Below, piece by piece: positions 19,401 to 27,949 of a DNA stretch of 64,000 nucleotides. The translations under genes and the position numbers were made by a program. The DNA comes from Flavobacteriales bacterium UBA1494 (lineage in GTDB: Bacteria; Bacteroidota; Bacteroidia; Flavobacteriales_E; Vicingaceae). Under the pieces are notes generated by a model that made no database searches, was not told the DNA's origin, and saw only the letters and a program-made list of their open reading frames with translations. The stretch is from contig CAJJAT010000013.1 of assembly GCA_905182175.1 (NCBI GenBank), forward strand, positions 25,024-89,023, in the 5' to 3' direction. The stretch's first letter is position 1, and each line of letters opens with the position of its first letter.

Positions 19401-22220
19401 AGCATAAAATTAAGTCAGGCAGGAAACTACAACATTCGTTTAACTGTCCAAAAGGAAGGTTGTCAAAATACGTTTACCAACCCAATTTTGGTTCAAGTAA
19501 AAGAGGTCGATGCAAATTTTACAATAACACAACTAAACCACTGTTATCCAATTCAGCTTGGTGTAACTGATACGAATTCTAATTCTGCTCAATGGACTTG
19601 GGGAATTGATAACACAAAAATTAATAGCTTAAATCAATACTTGTTTGCTACCCTAGATAGTTCCGTTACTGTTTCCCTTAAAGTTACTGCGCAGAACGGG
19701 TGTGTTGACTCCATTACAAAAGTATTCATTCCTACAGCGCTTAACTCAAATTTTAAAATTTCAGATACTCTTGGTTGTGCACCTTTAAGTGTGAGTTTTA
19801 CGAACAAAGCTGTACATTCCGTTCACTCCTATTGGAGTTTTGGTGATGGAGATACATCATCAATCGCCAGCCCGAATCATACTTATACTAGCGAGGGAGT
19901 ATACACTGTTCAGTTAATTACGATGAGTTTAGATGGTTGTCGGGATACTACCACCTATCAAAATTCAATTCGAGTTTCCTCCATTCAAGCTAATTACAGC
20001 AACGCATTTAGTAGCTCTTGCGCACCTATGCTAGTAAACTTTGTAGATTTATCAAATCATGCAATTTCATGGAAATGGAGGTTTGGAGATGGAATGACTT
20101 CAACAGCTAGAAACCCCCTTAAAATATACAATAACTCAGGTGGTTTTGATGTCTCCTTATCGGTAACAAACAATGAAGGGTGTAAGGATACTTTGACGCT
20201 GAAGAATGATATTTTTGTTCCTGGGCCCATTACAAATTTTTCGGTATCCGACTCTGTCGTTTGCGGAATAAATCCCGTACAGTTTACCGACTCTTCAACT
20301 GATGCCGCGCAATGGAATTGGTTTTTTGGAGATGGGAATACTTCAAATCAACAAAATCCTGTACACACCTATACCAATCCTGGAGCGTATTCTATAACGC
20401 TAACAACTACAGATTCTTTTGGGTGCAGCGGATTTTTTACCTGGGCTAAAATGTTAGAAATGAATTATGCGCCTACTGCAAATTTTCAGATAAAAGATTC
20501 AGTAGGTTGCGCCCCATTGGAGTTAGAGTTAGCTTGTCAAAGTACAAATGCTAACCAGTGGGAGTGGAACCTTGGTAATGGCTCTGTTTATAAAGATAGT
20601 TCACTACGCTATACAGCCTTCAACGCCGGTACTTATTCTATTTTATTAACCGTTAAAAATGAGGCAGGCTGTTCCGATAGTACTAGATTTGACAGCTTAA
20701 CAGTTCTTCGCACTCCAAATTCATATATTCAACCAATTGACCCTATTTGTAGCAATGAAAATCCAGTAAAACTTACTTCTCAAGAATTGGGCGGAGTCTG
20801 GTCTGGATTGAGCATTACTGATAATAATACCGGATTTTATAACCCCAAATTAGCAAATAATGTTGTTGATACTGTTATGTATAGTTTTCAAGGTGCCTGT
20901 CCGGCAAGCGATACGCTTCTCATTAAAATAAAAGAAGCTCCAGAAGTAGATTTTGTAGCCAATGAAACAGAAGCATGTGATCAATTAGCTGTAAAATTTG
21001 AAACGGTTTTTTTAAAGGAGCTATCTGCTGATTTGAAACCAGTTTATAAATGGCAACAAAATGGGATTCAATTTGGAAATACCCCGATGGTAAATAAAGT
21101 GTTTCAATCTGGTTTGTATTCCATTAGCTTAGAAGTTTTAACGATTAATGGCTGTAGAGATGAAATTAAGAAACCGCAATTTATTATGGTATTTGACTCT
21201 ATTCTCTCTAAAACAAACATAGAGAGAGTCTCCGTATTGAATGATCAAGAGGTTTTGGTAGAATGGGAAAAGAATACAGACCTTGACTTTACTCACTATG
21301 TTTTGTATCGAAAAACAGCTTTAGATAGTGTGTTTAGCGAAATCGCAGCTTTTTCTCATGCGGATCAAATCAGTTATCTCGATGATTCATTAAACACAAC
21401 TGATTCAACTTATTGTTATAAAATTGTTTCTGTAAATAAATGTGGACTTGTAATGACATTGAGTGATGTTTCATTTCATTGCACTATAAATGTAACTGCG
21501 AATAAAGTAGGGCAAAGTGCTATTGGTGTTCGGTGGAGTAGTTACGTGGGCGGTTCAGTCGAGTTTTATGAGATTTTTAGATTAGACAAGGTGTTGAATC
21601 AATCAAATGTAATTGCACGAGTAAATTCTACCAATTTTGAGTTTACAGATACTTCAGCCTATTGCAATTATGATTATAGTTATAAAGTAAAAGCAACAGG
21701 TAAAGCTGGACTTATTAAGGGATCTTTTAGCGACACAGCAGAAACAAGAATGGAAGGAATTGCTCAATTCCAGAAATCAGAAATTATAAGAGTCGCTGTT
21801 GACGATAATAGTTCTGTATTAGTGGAATGGTCACCAGTAAAAATTGCACCTGAATTTGCTACCGGTTACGTAATTCATCGCTCTTTAGACAATAAGCTTT
21901 TCAGTCCCTTAACTTTTATTCCTATAGGAGATACAAGTTATAACGATAGAGCAACTTCAGTAATAGATGAGCGCTACTTCTATCAAATAGAGGTTTTGAA
22001 TACTTGTGTAAATAAAAATCAATTAACCAATACAGGTTCTTCAATCCTACTAAATTCTACCCAAATTGACAACTACACAGGTAAATTAAGGTGGACTGGA
22101 TACGAAAAGTGGGATGGAGGAGTAAAAAGTTATGAAATTCAGCGCTTAAATGAATTCAATCAATGGGAAACTATTCAAATCGTTCCGCCCGAGCAACGAG
22201 AAATAATTATCAATTTCTGA
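16428..22220 (+). CDS. Giant PKD-repeat surface protein, T9SS/gliding type, lacking its own sorting tail
   Basis: 1930 residues. A signal peptide (about 1-29, ending SIAQGQ) is followed by about 17 PKD-like repeats of roughly 75-90 residues. They are marked by W-x-FGDG-x-TS motifs such as WHWSFGDGDTS, WFWDFGDGDTS and WNWFFGDGNTS, often preceded by a GCAPLSV strand. After about residue 1580 the character changes to three or four fibronectin-III-like modules (VEWEKNTDLDFTHYVLYRK, VRWSSYVGG). Relatives are large adhesin or filament proteins exported by T9SS and usually end in a gliding-type C-terminal domain. Here the frame ends abruptly at QREIIINF inside an fn3-like module, and that domain appears as a separate frame 184 bases further on. 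It is thus either truncated or the larger half of a split gene. Confidence 0.9.
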   Translation: MLINIDRVQYDKLILILLLSSVTSIAQGQNTLPVADFQLSATNGCAPLSVSIINSSLNAAQYEWNFGNGGSSIAAQPSIVYSSKGVYDVSLIVKDTLGNSDTLLIINAITVNEIPIADFDQTINRACLNQNQINFTNQSTAGLNYTWDFGDGNSSNLTNPVYSYSDSGSYTVTLMIADSIGCSNFKQATQAIRIVMTPELSFSVNDTVGCDTSQIFLFNCSVDSITSWHWSFGDGDTSLIKNPTHRYKNTGRYDVHLITTNQFGCSDTLKKNNYIQVLITPNIDFTSSVTTGCAPLSVQLIADRTNFVASYQWRFSDGRSRNGDTVQIAFNRSGEYSITLISTNINGCVDSTSKTNYITVSGGAIASFSTDSSTLCKNGSIGFINTSQHANSCLFLWDFGDSATSSAEHPNHSFNQTGRYTVSLIVTDSTGCTNTDSALLNIEDLRADFTVSKVRGCLPLTAYFQNISTPADKWFWDFGDGDTSHQENPMHLYQSSGEFDVSLVIETLSGCIDSIHYQDLILAHDDSLTGSLTDTITGCLPLPIDFSSNQFGSGSWVWDFGNGDTSMSRNPTYTYRQPGIFTVTLKTTSTDGCPVFVENYTTVMIQSIVPKISALQFNCEQATLQLTDSTDNISSWFWNFGDGTYSTLHSPIHQFPDTLVYDISVTLINTNGCMQSVFFPGFIDFTNCFVGGKVPTLEPDSGGSANRGDSIKSSTVFAQRCAPEIVQLTNPNINAFAWHWDFGDGDTSNLEDPLHIYRMPGVYNVQLITEDSLGRDTILWMNYVSINGPIANFSTTILDDCDSATATFNNVSKRANSWVWQFAKYSDSTTNSPQYKFPYSIRNHVVYLRVNDSSGCSSSKISILNFPIKRISFILPDSACVGDSLYFRASDSLSTYTWSFGDGSADSSFTPMHIYSNAGVYAIQVISTDSRGCENIHLLDSIRIIGSSANFQIIDTVQCKNQLFAFVPQETSANSYFWNFGSNLTSAKQLPSIKLSQAGNYNIRLTVQKEGCQNTFTNPILVQVKEVDANFTITQLNHCYPIQLGVTDTNSNSAQWTWGIDNTKINSLNQYLFATLDSSVTVSLKVTAQNGCVDSITKVFIPTALNSNFKISDTLGCAPLSVSFTNKAVHSVHSYWSFGDGDTSSIASPNHTYTSEGVYTVQLITMSLDGCRDTTTYQNSIRVSSIQANYSNAFSSSCAPMLVNFVDLSNHAISWKWRFGDGMTSTARNPLKIYNNSGGFDVSLSVTNNEGCKDTLTLKNDIFVPGPITNFSVSDSVVCGINPVQFTDSSTDAAQWNWFFGDGNTSNQQNPVHTYTNPGAYSITLTTTDSFGCSGFFTWAKMLEMNYAPTANFQIKDSVGCAPLELELACQSTNANQWEWNLGNGSVYKDSSLRYTAFNAGTYSILLTVKNEAGCSDSTRFDSLTVLRTPNSYIQPIDPICSNENPVKLTSQELGGVWSGLSITDNNTGFYNPKLANNVVDTVMYSFQGACPASDTLLIKIKEAPEVDFVANETEACDQLAVKFETVFLKELSADLKPVYKWQQNGIQFGNTPMVNKVFQSGLYSISLEVLTINGCRDEIKKPQFIMVFDSILSKTNIERVSVLNDQEVLVEWEKNTDLDFTHYVLYRKTALDSVFSEIAAFSHADQISYLDDSLNTTDSTYCYKIVSVNKCGLVMTLSDVSFHCTINVTANKVGQSAIGVRWSSYVGGSVEFYEIFRLDKVLNQSNVIARVNSTNFEFTDTSAYCNYDYSYKVKATGKAGLIKGSFSDTAETRMEGIAQFQKSEIIRVAVDDNSSVLVEWSPVKIAPEFATGYVIHRSLDNKLFSPLTFIPIGDTSYNDRATSVIDERYFYQIEVLNTCVNKNQLTNTGSSILLNSTQIDNYTGKLRWTGYEKWDGGVKSYEIQRLNEFNQWETIQIVPPEQREIIINF

Positions 22221-22404
22221 CTTCCATGAAAACACTAAAAAGAACCTTAGTCGTTTAGTTTGCTAAGTTTCTTTTGCTTTTAATGGAGGGTCAAAGTCAA
22301 ATGTAGACGGTTATTGTCAAATCTCATTCGTTGGGAAATTCCTTCTTCTGTAGAAATGTTTACTAGTCTTAAGATTACAGTGCGAACAACAGAAGCAATG
22401 TAAA
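22221..22404. other. Gap between the PKD protein and its probable C-terminal domain
   Basis: 184 bases. Short stretches in other frames could be fn3-like remains (for example DFHENTKKNLSRLVC just after the PKD stop), but stops occur in all frames. A 16-base sequence at 22277-22292 also occurs at 6683-6698, with looser similarity beyond it. This fits an insertion or decay event that separated the two parts. Confidence 0.4.
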
Positions 22405-22872
22405 ATGACCTCACCTATCCGTATTTTTTTATTTTTTTTCAGTTTTGTATTATCTCTTTTATTTTTTTCAATGGGGGTAAATGCCCAAAATAAGGCAAGC
22501 TACTCTATAGAAAATGGAAGCTACAGAGTAGTAGCTGTAAAACACGATAGTAAAAGGATTGAAAGCACCTCTAATAACGCAGAGTTATTGAATCCTTCAA
22601 CGAGTTATTTTCCAAATGCCTTTACCCCAGACCAAGATGGATCAAATGATAAATTTGGAGCAGTAGGAATAAATGTTGAAAAATACGAGTTGAAAATATT
22701 TAACCGTTGGGGAGAATTACTTTTTGAATCGAATAATATAACTCACAAATGGGACGGAACCCACAACGGAACCGCGGTTGCTGTTGGTGTTTACGTATAT
22801 ACCTTCTTTGCAATTGAAATGACTACTAGAAGAAGTATTTCAAAAACGGGTACGGTAACACTTTTAACATAA
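22405..22872 (+). CDS. Short secreted protein with gliding-type (CHU_C-like, type B) T9SS sorting domain
   Basis: 155 residues. The first 28 look like a signal peptide (long Phe/Leu core, ending GVNAQ). Residues about 37-60 (SYRVVAVKHDSKRIESTSNN) resemble the last strand of an fn3 module. Residues 68-155 form the gliding motility-associated C-terminal domain (YFPNAFTPDQDGSNDKF, KIFNRWGELLFES, W.G...G..V.VGVYVYT). The order fn3 end plus sorting domain is what one would expect at the end of the PKD giant. It may be that gene's detached tail, either a pseudogene fragment or a newly independent secreted protein. Confidence 0.75.
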   Translation: MTSPIRIFLFFFSFVLSLLFFSMGVNAQNKASYSIENGSYRVVAVKHDSKRIESTSNNAELLNPSTSYFPNAFTPDQDGSNDKFGAVGINVEKYELKIFNRWGELLFESNNITHKWDGTHNGTAVAVGVYVYTFFAIEMTTRRSISKTGTVTLLT

Positions 22873-22887
22873 AATAAATCAAATAAA

Positions 22888-23841
22888 ATGAGATACTTTT
22901 ATTTGTCTATTGTAGGAATCGTCCTTTGTTTAAATCCTGTTAAATCTCAACAAACTCATTTCTCTCAATTTTACACCACTTCAATGTATCTCAATCCTTC
23001 TTTAGCAGGAATTGAAAAAGAATCAAAACTTACATTGAACTACAGAAATCATTGGCCACAAATTCAAAACTCTTTTATAACTCAGAATGTTAGCGTTGAG
23101 ACAAATTTGTCTCGTTTTAATAATGGGTTGGGAGTAAATGTATATCGCGATCAAGCTGGCGATGGAATGTTAACGGTGACTTCGTTCAGTGGAGTATATG
23201 CTCATGAAATAAAACTAAGTAGAGACCTTTATCTCAGAGTTGGTGCTAAATCTGGATTCGTTCAAAAAAATGTCGCTTGGGACAAATTGGTTTTTGAAGA
23301 TATGATTGATTCTCGAGGAGGGATCGAATTCAATACACATCAAAAGTTTGGAGAAGCTATTTCTTACATTGATCTATCTTCAGGTATGTTTCTCTATTCT
23401 GACAAATATTACGGAGGATTTTCTATAAATCATTTAAATCAAGCCCAAGCCGGCTTAATTAACAAGAATGGTAATTCAAAATTGCAGAGAAACTATACCA
23501 TTCATGGAGGAGCCAAATTCCTTTTTAATGGCAACAGCGGTTACAGCATATCTCCAAATGTTATATTAAGTAAGCAAGGTAACTTTACCAAATTTAATGC
23601 AGGTGCATATGTTGAAGCAAACTTTCTAGTGCTTGGACTTTGGTATGCGAGCTCTGAAGCTATAGTAATTATTGTTGGGGTTAAAACTAAGCGTTTTCAA
23701 ATTGGATATTCTTATGATTTATATTCTTCTAATGTGATTGGTAAAAGTTTAGGGTCTCACGAGATATCTTATGTACATAAATTTAAGAATACAAGTGGTA
23801 AGACTAAAAGGTATAGAACTAGTTCTTGTCCTAAATTTTAA
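22888..23841 (+). CDS. PorP/SprF-family outer membrane protein
   Basis: 317 residues. A signal peptide (about 1-20, ending VKSQ) is followed by QTHFSQFYTTSMYLNPSLAG, the hallmark start of PorP/SprF proteins, then barrel strands to the C-terminus. Such proteins attach or help export a neighbouring large T9SS substrate; SprF/SprB in Flavobacterium johnsoniae is the model. The gene lies 15 bases after the sorting-domain protein and downstream of the PKD giant, so it is probably dedicated to that product. It appears intact even though the giant is interrupted. Confidence 0.93.
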   Translation: MRYFYLSIVGIVLCLNPVKSQQTHFSQFYTTSMYLNPSLAGIEKESKLTLNYRNHWPQIQNSFITQNVSVETNLSRFNNGLGVNVYRDQAGDGMLTVTSFSGVYAHEIKLSRDLYLRVGAKSGFVQKNVAWDKLVFEDMIDSRGGIEFNTHQKFGEAISYIDLSSGMFLYSDKYYGGFSINHLNQAQAGLINKNGNSKLQRNYTIHGGAKFLFNGNSGYSISPNVILSKQGNFTKFNAGAYVEANFLVLGLWYASSEAIVIIVGVKTKRFQIGYSYDLYSSNVIGKSLGSHEISYVHKFKNTSGKTKRYRTSSCPKF

Positions 23842-24431
23842 TATTTACCGCAAAGCATTGCACAATAAAGGTACATACTGATCGCCATCACCTAATATTT
23901 ATAACAGAAACTTCTCTTTTTGTATTTAGGGGTATCGACAAATCAAAAATATTTCGTTGCATCCTTTTCATAGTGTAAAAGTTAGCGTTTACGCAGATGA
24001 AAGTTAAGTTGGTGTTTTCTTCCGAATAAAATATATATTGTTGAAATATAAACACCTGATAAATAATTCGGAATGATAGGAGATATTAAAAATAATTTAT
24101 TTGGTACAACGTAAAATCAATCACAACCAGGAATAAAGAATCAAATGGGTATAGGCTAATTTTTAGCTACTTTTAAGGATCTTGTAGAAAAATAGAGTTT
24201 AAAAATTTAGGTTGAAAATGAACTAGGAATTGGAATTGATTTTTTTTTACTAAAACGACTAAAATTATTTTAAAGTGTAAAACTATAGTGGGATTCACAT
24301 TTTATTGTGCAAAGAAATACAAGGTGTTTTTTAATGGAGTGCTTCATTTGGGAAATGAATAAATTTACCACCTTGTTTAATATATTTGTTTAAGGTGGAA
24401 GTAGTTTTAGCTTCTAGCTCATATTTTTTTC
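23842..24431. other. Intergenic stretch without recognisable genes
   Basis: 590 AT-rich bases. Only a hairpin is seen (CCACCTT at 24368-24374 with AAGGTGG at 24392-24398), not followed by a T run on the plus strand. No coding remnant was recognised. Confidence 0.5.
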
Positions 24432-26340
24432 CTATTCGGTAAAAAAGAATTTTTTAGTTACCATTAAATAAGAGTACAGAATTAAATTAACAAAATACAG
24501 TTCACTTGATAAGTTTTCGAAATAGAAAGTAAATGTTTGTCCGGAAATATTCTGCATTTGTTTTACATCCCGACATGTGAGTTTTAAACCATAAATTTTG
24601 AGTTTTTTAAATTATTATTTGCACGAAAAACTGTTTTACCTAAAAATGGATTTGGGTAGATTTCTAAATTAAAATTACCTAATCCATTAAACATTTCTGA
24701 AACTATATCAGAGTAGCCGGTTTTTCCATCATAATCAATTTGCTTTAAACGATGCTAAGACTAACCCTTTAGCGGGGAATCATCAATCGTAGAATAGTTC
24801 TTGACGTGCGAGCTGTTTCCTGATTAATTTATTTTAAATAGGGAAGAAAAACTAATGCCATCCGCTCTGCGCTCAACAGTAAAGTAGTCGTTCTTAATTT
24901 CAGCCGTGGTAACCCAATCAAGCCGGACATATGAATTTTTTGCCTCAGCAATAAAACTTAACAACTCGGTAGGTAATGTCGCAGTCTGAGTAGCGTTATA
25001 GCAAAGTGGGTCATTGAAAATTACTCTAGAGCGAAATCCAACTACTCCCGCTGTTAACAGCATCTTTCCCTCTACAAATACAACAGCCTACATACCTCAA
25101 GCACATCCATGCGCAAGAATAATACCTTTTATAACGCTAAAAGTTTCAATGGTTGTGGTCCTGCTCGCAACTCCTCCTCCGGAAAGTCAAATTACATTGC
25201 TGCGATGCGCTCCATTAGTGAAAATTACTTTTGATTGTGCAGCTACAGAAAATGCTCCTGCAAATTTAAAAACAAATATTGCACCGAGGTTCTTTTGAGT
25301 GTCTTGTAATATTCCCTCCTAAGGATGCTGATCCTGAGATAAAATACACACCTTCAGTCAGGGTTTCTCCAAATCCAAATCTTGGTGCATGTGTACTAAC
25401 CGTATTTGGTAAGAGCATCAATTTATTGTAAGCATTGTCTAAGCACGTTTTCGCTTGTACTGAAATTGCATCTGCAGCATGATTTGATCTCACAATAATT
25501 GATGAACCGAATCCACTTATTGAGCAGGAATTTGAACCAATATTACCAACAATACATGGTGTTGCAGTGTCTGTAACAGTATCTGCACCGGCAAAAAAGC
25601 GAAAAATCACCAGTACTTCAAAAAACATCCATGGCAGCAGCCGGATCGCTAACACTTCTGCATGGTATTGCAATGGTATTATTGCTTTTAGCTGCGATAT
25701 CTACGCCAGCTGCTCCTACTGTTAGCTCTCTTCCTGTGAAATGCATTCGCCCTTCTAAACCGCAATTTGTAGCATGGGAAATTGCCCCCATGTGAAAATA
25801 AAGGGCCCTTTAAAATGCTTCCAGCTCCCACTGAAATGGCACCTTTGGTAATCCAATAAACATTAGCGGTTCGTGTTTCATTTATTAAAATAACTCTTGA
25901 CGTTGCACCTATTGTAATTGCTCCAAGGTATTTAATTATAAATACAGCATCTGTATTTCCTCCCTCGTTAAGAGTAATTGATCCTACTACAGAGCCAGTG
26001 CCCACTATAGAATAAATTCCTAGACTAATCTTTTCACCTGTTCCAAAAGCTGCAGCATGTGTGCCGAGATGAGCAACAAAAATATCGTTTATATGAAAAT
26101 ATAATATCATTATATTCACTCTTGCTTAAAGTGTTGTTGCATTACTGTCGTGGACGGTGCCGGTAAAATTTGGCGTTATAAACTCTGTTATTACGCCACT
26201 ATTTGTTTCAATATCGCTGGGAAATATGCCTGAATTTGTTTAGGCCCTCTATCCGGTGAATACCTCAAAAGTTGAAATTATAAAGTTTCCCGTCGCATTA
26301 CTATACATTCCCAAAGTCCAAACAGATTTTTTGTTTAATA
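24432..26340 (-). pseudogene. Decayed secreted protein: tandem DUF3494 (ice-binding-like) domains plus T9SS type A tail
   Basis: Reading downwards through several frames: a first DUF3494 domain (about 26300-25700; NSGVITEFITPNFTGTVHDS, FGTGEKISLGIYSIVGTGSV, then VYWITKGAISVGAGSI) and a second (about 25600-25050; GNIGSNSCSISGFGSS, FGFGETLTEGVYFISGSASL). Next is the linker typical of Bacteroidota secreted proteins (LPTELLSFIAEAKNSYVRLD, DYFTVERRADGISF), then RLKQIDYDGKTGYS-like remains. A type A sorting domain follows (LEIYPNPFLG, VKQMQNISGQTFTFYFENLS), ending KKFFFTE at TAG 24432-24434. Many frameshifts and stops make it non-functional. Confidence 0.85.
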
Positions 26341-26599
26341 TCTTGGAGGAACTTTACGAGTTGATTTAAAGAGGAGATTAGATGAATAGCAGGCGGCTTT
26401 TTTTATTCTATCTTTTATGCAATAAATGGGGCTAAATAGACAGAAAAGAGGATATTCGTTTCTTTGTTTCAATAAATTCTGTTGCAAGTATACTTTACCA
26501 CATCTTCTAGATGATGCTTTATAGATTTCTATAACTAATATTAAAAAAATCACGAATGGTTGTAGGTAGTTAAAACGTTGTAGGAAGATAATGGAGGTG

Positions 26600-27949
26600 T
26601 TATTGAACCTTGGTTATCGATAGTATTCTATTGCCAATAGATATTCTACCATCATCAGAAGTCTGTGAATCTATTTTCCATCTAACTTCAATAGACCTCC
26701 CGGCTATTACGTTTGCAAAACCTTGTAAATGAATCACAGATCGGTTGTAAAATGATCTGCTAGAGTTTGGTATTAATACCCCATCTCCATAAAGACTGAA
26801 AGTTCCTTTATGATAAATATCGACCTGTGAAGTTGTTGATCCTGCTTGATATATTGTTCCGTTAACAGTGCAACCTACGGCAGTAAAACCAGTAATAGCT
26901 CCTAAATCAGTGCCGATATTCCCATTATAAGTGGAGGCTCCTGTGTTTGCTACTCCTCCAGCACCTGTAAATATCAAAAAATTTGACAAGGATCTTAAAT
27001 TGATAAAGGAAGGATTTGCAGTAGTCGAAATTGTACCTGGTCCGAAAGAAACAGCACCGGCTTTGGTTAACAAAGGCCCGGACAAAATACAAGAAGTTCC
27101 TACAGCAATTGCTGCACTATTGGAAAATATAGTTCCTTGAATGGTAGTTGACGCCCCTAAACCTACGGCATCTTGTGCCAGCCAAAAAACATTATGATCT
27201 GCAGCACCGTTTATTAATGTAACTGTAACTCCTGCCGCGGTATTAAATGCTGCAGTTGCTCTTATAACAAATAAAGCGTCAGGATCACCACCTCCATCTA
27301 AAGTAAGAGCGCCTGCAATAGATACAGCTCCTGTTAATGCGTAAACTCCTGGCACAAGAGTTTCTCCACTCCCAAAAGTAACGGGATGCGTTGTGTTGGT
27401 TGCCGGTATAGCAATTATATCATTATAAATGGAATCTAAATCCAATTTTGCAGTGGTTGTGTTAAAGCCGGTTGTGATAACTGCGTCAGGTACGTCACAT
27501 TCACCATTAAAAGTGACCATATAAGTTCCATCGCCTGCAATGAGTGACATCCCCGGCACTAGTGTATCTGATGTTGAGTTAGCTGTGGTATCTCCGCCTT
27601 CACTAACAGTGTCGTAATCATAGTCTTTAGTACCAAAGGCAATCCATGCTGTGCCATCCCAATAATAGTATCCTGGCGATACACTGTTGGGAGCAACTCC
27701 TGCAGTAGCTTTATTGTAAACTAAAAGCGAAGTCGCAGGCGTGGTAACAGGCAATGCACTGTTTGTTGCGGTAAGATCAATACGGGGAATAAGTAAGCCC
27801 TTATTGTTGCTTGGAGAGGCATCAATATCCAACATTGAGGACGAATTAGGTACTGCTCCTGTATTACTAATACCTATGTTTTGGGCTGAAGCTCCATTAA
27901 TAATAAAGGTTAGTGCAATCAAAGTAAAAAGGGGGGTATAATTTGTCAT
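26600..27949 (-). CDS. DUF3494 (ice-binding-like) secreted protein
   Basis: 449 residues with a signal peptide (about 1-22, ending GASAQ). An N-terminal segment with MLDIDASPSNNKGLLIPRID and SPGYYYWDGTAWIAFG is common in Bacteroidota surface and fibre-like proteins. Then comes DUF3494-like beta-helix sequence (FGSGETLVPGVYALTGAVSI, GDPDALFVIRATAAFNTAAG, HNVFWLAQDAVGLGASTTI). A second stretch (NFLIFTGAGGVANTGASTYN) resembles the beginning of such a domain, so the halves appear in reversed order. DUF3494 proteins include ice-binding proteins and adhesins; function here is not proven. No T9SS tail is seen. It overlaps the upstream T9SS-tailed gene by 4 bases. Confidence 0.8.
   Translation of the reverse strand: MTNYTPLFTLIALTFIINGASAQNIGISNTGAVPNSSSMLDIDASPSNNKGLLIPRIDLTATNSALPVTTPATSLLVYNKATAGVAPNSVSPGYYYWDGTAWIAFGTKDYDYDTVSEGGDTTANSTSDTLVPGMSLIAGDGTYMVTFNGECDVPDAVITTGFNTTTAKLDLDSIYNDIIAIPATNTTHPVTFGSGETLVPGVYALTGAVSIAGALTLDGGGDPDALFVIRATAAFNTAAGVTVTLINGAADHNVFWLAQDAVGLGASTTIQGTIFSNSAAIAVGTSCILSGPLLTKAGAVSFGPGTISTTANPSFINLRSLSNFLIFTGAGGVANTGASTYNGNIGTDLGAITGFTAVGCTVNGTIYQAGSTTSQVDIYHKGTFSLYGDGVLIPNSSRSFYNRSVIHLQGFANVIAGRSIEVRWKIDSQTSDDGRISIGNRILSITKVQ

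Noticed and set aside
16600..20600. Many near-identical DNA units around the FGDGDTS codons could suggest a CRISPR or tandem repeat array.
   Set aside because: They are coding PKD repeats in one long frame with irregular spacing and diverged flanks; there are no constant repeats with unique spacers and no cas genes.
24368..24398. Hairpin as terminator of the PorP/SprF-like gene.
   Set aside because: It is over 500 bases beyond the stop and lacks a following T run.
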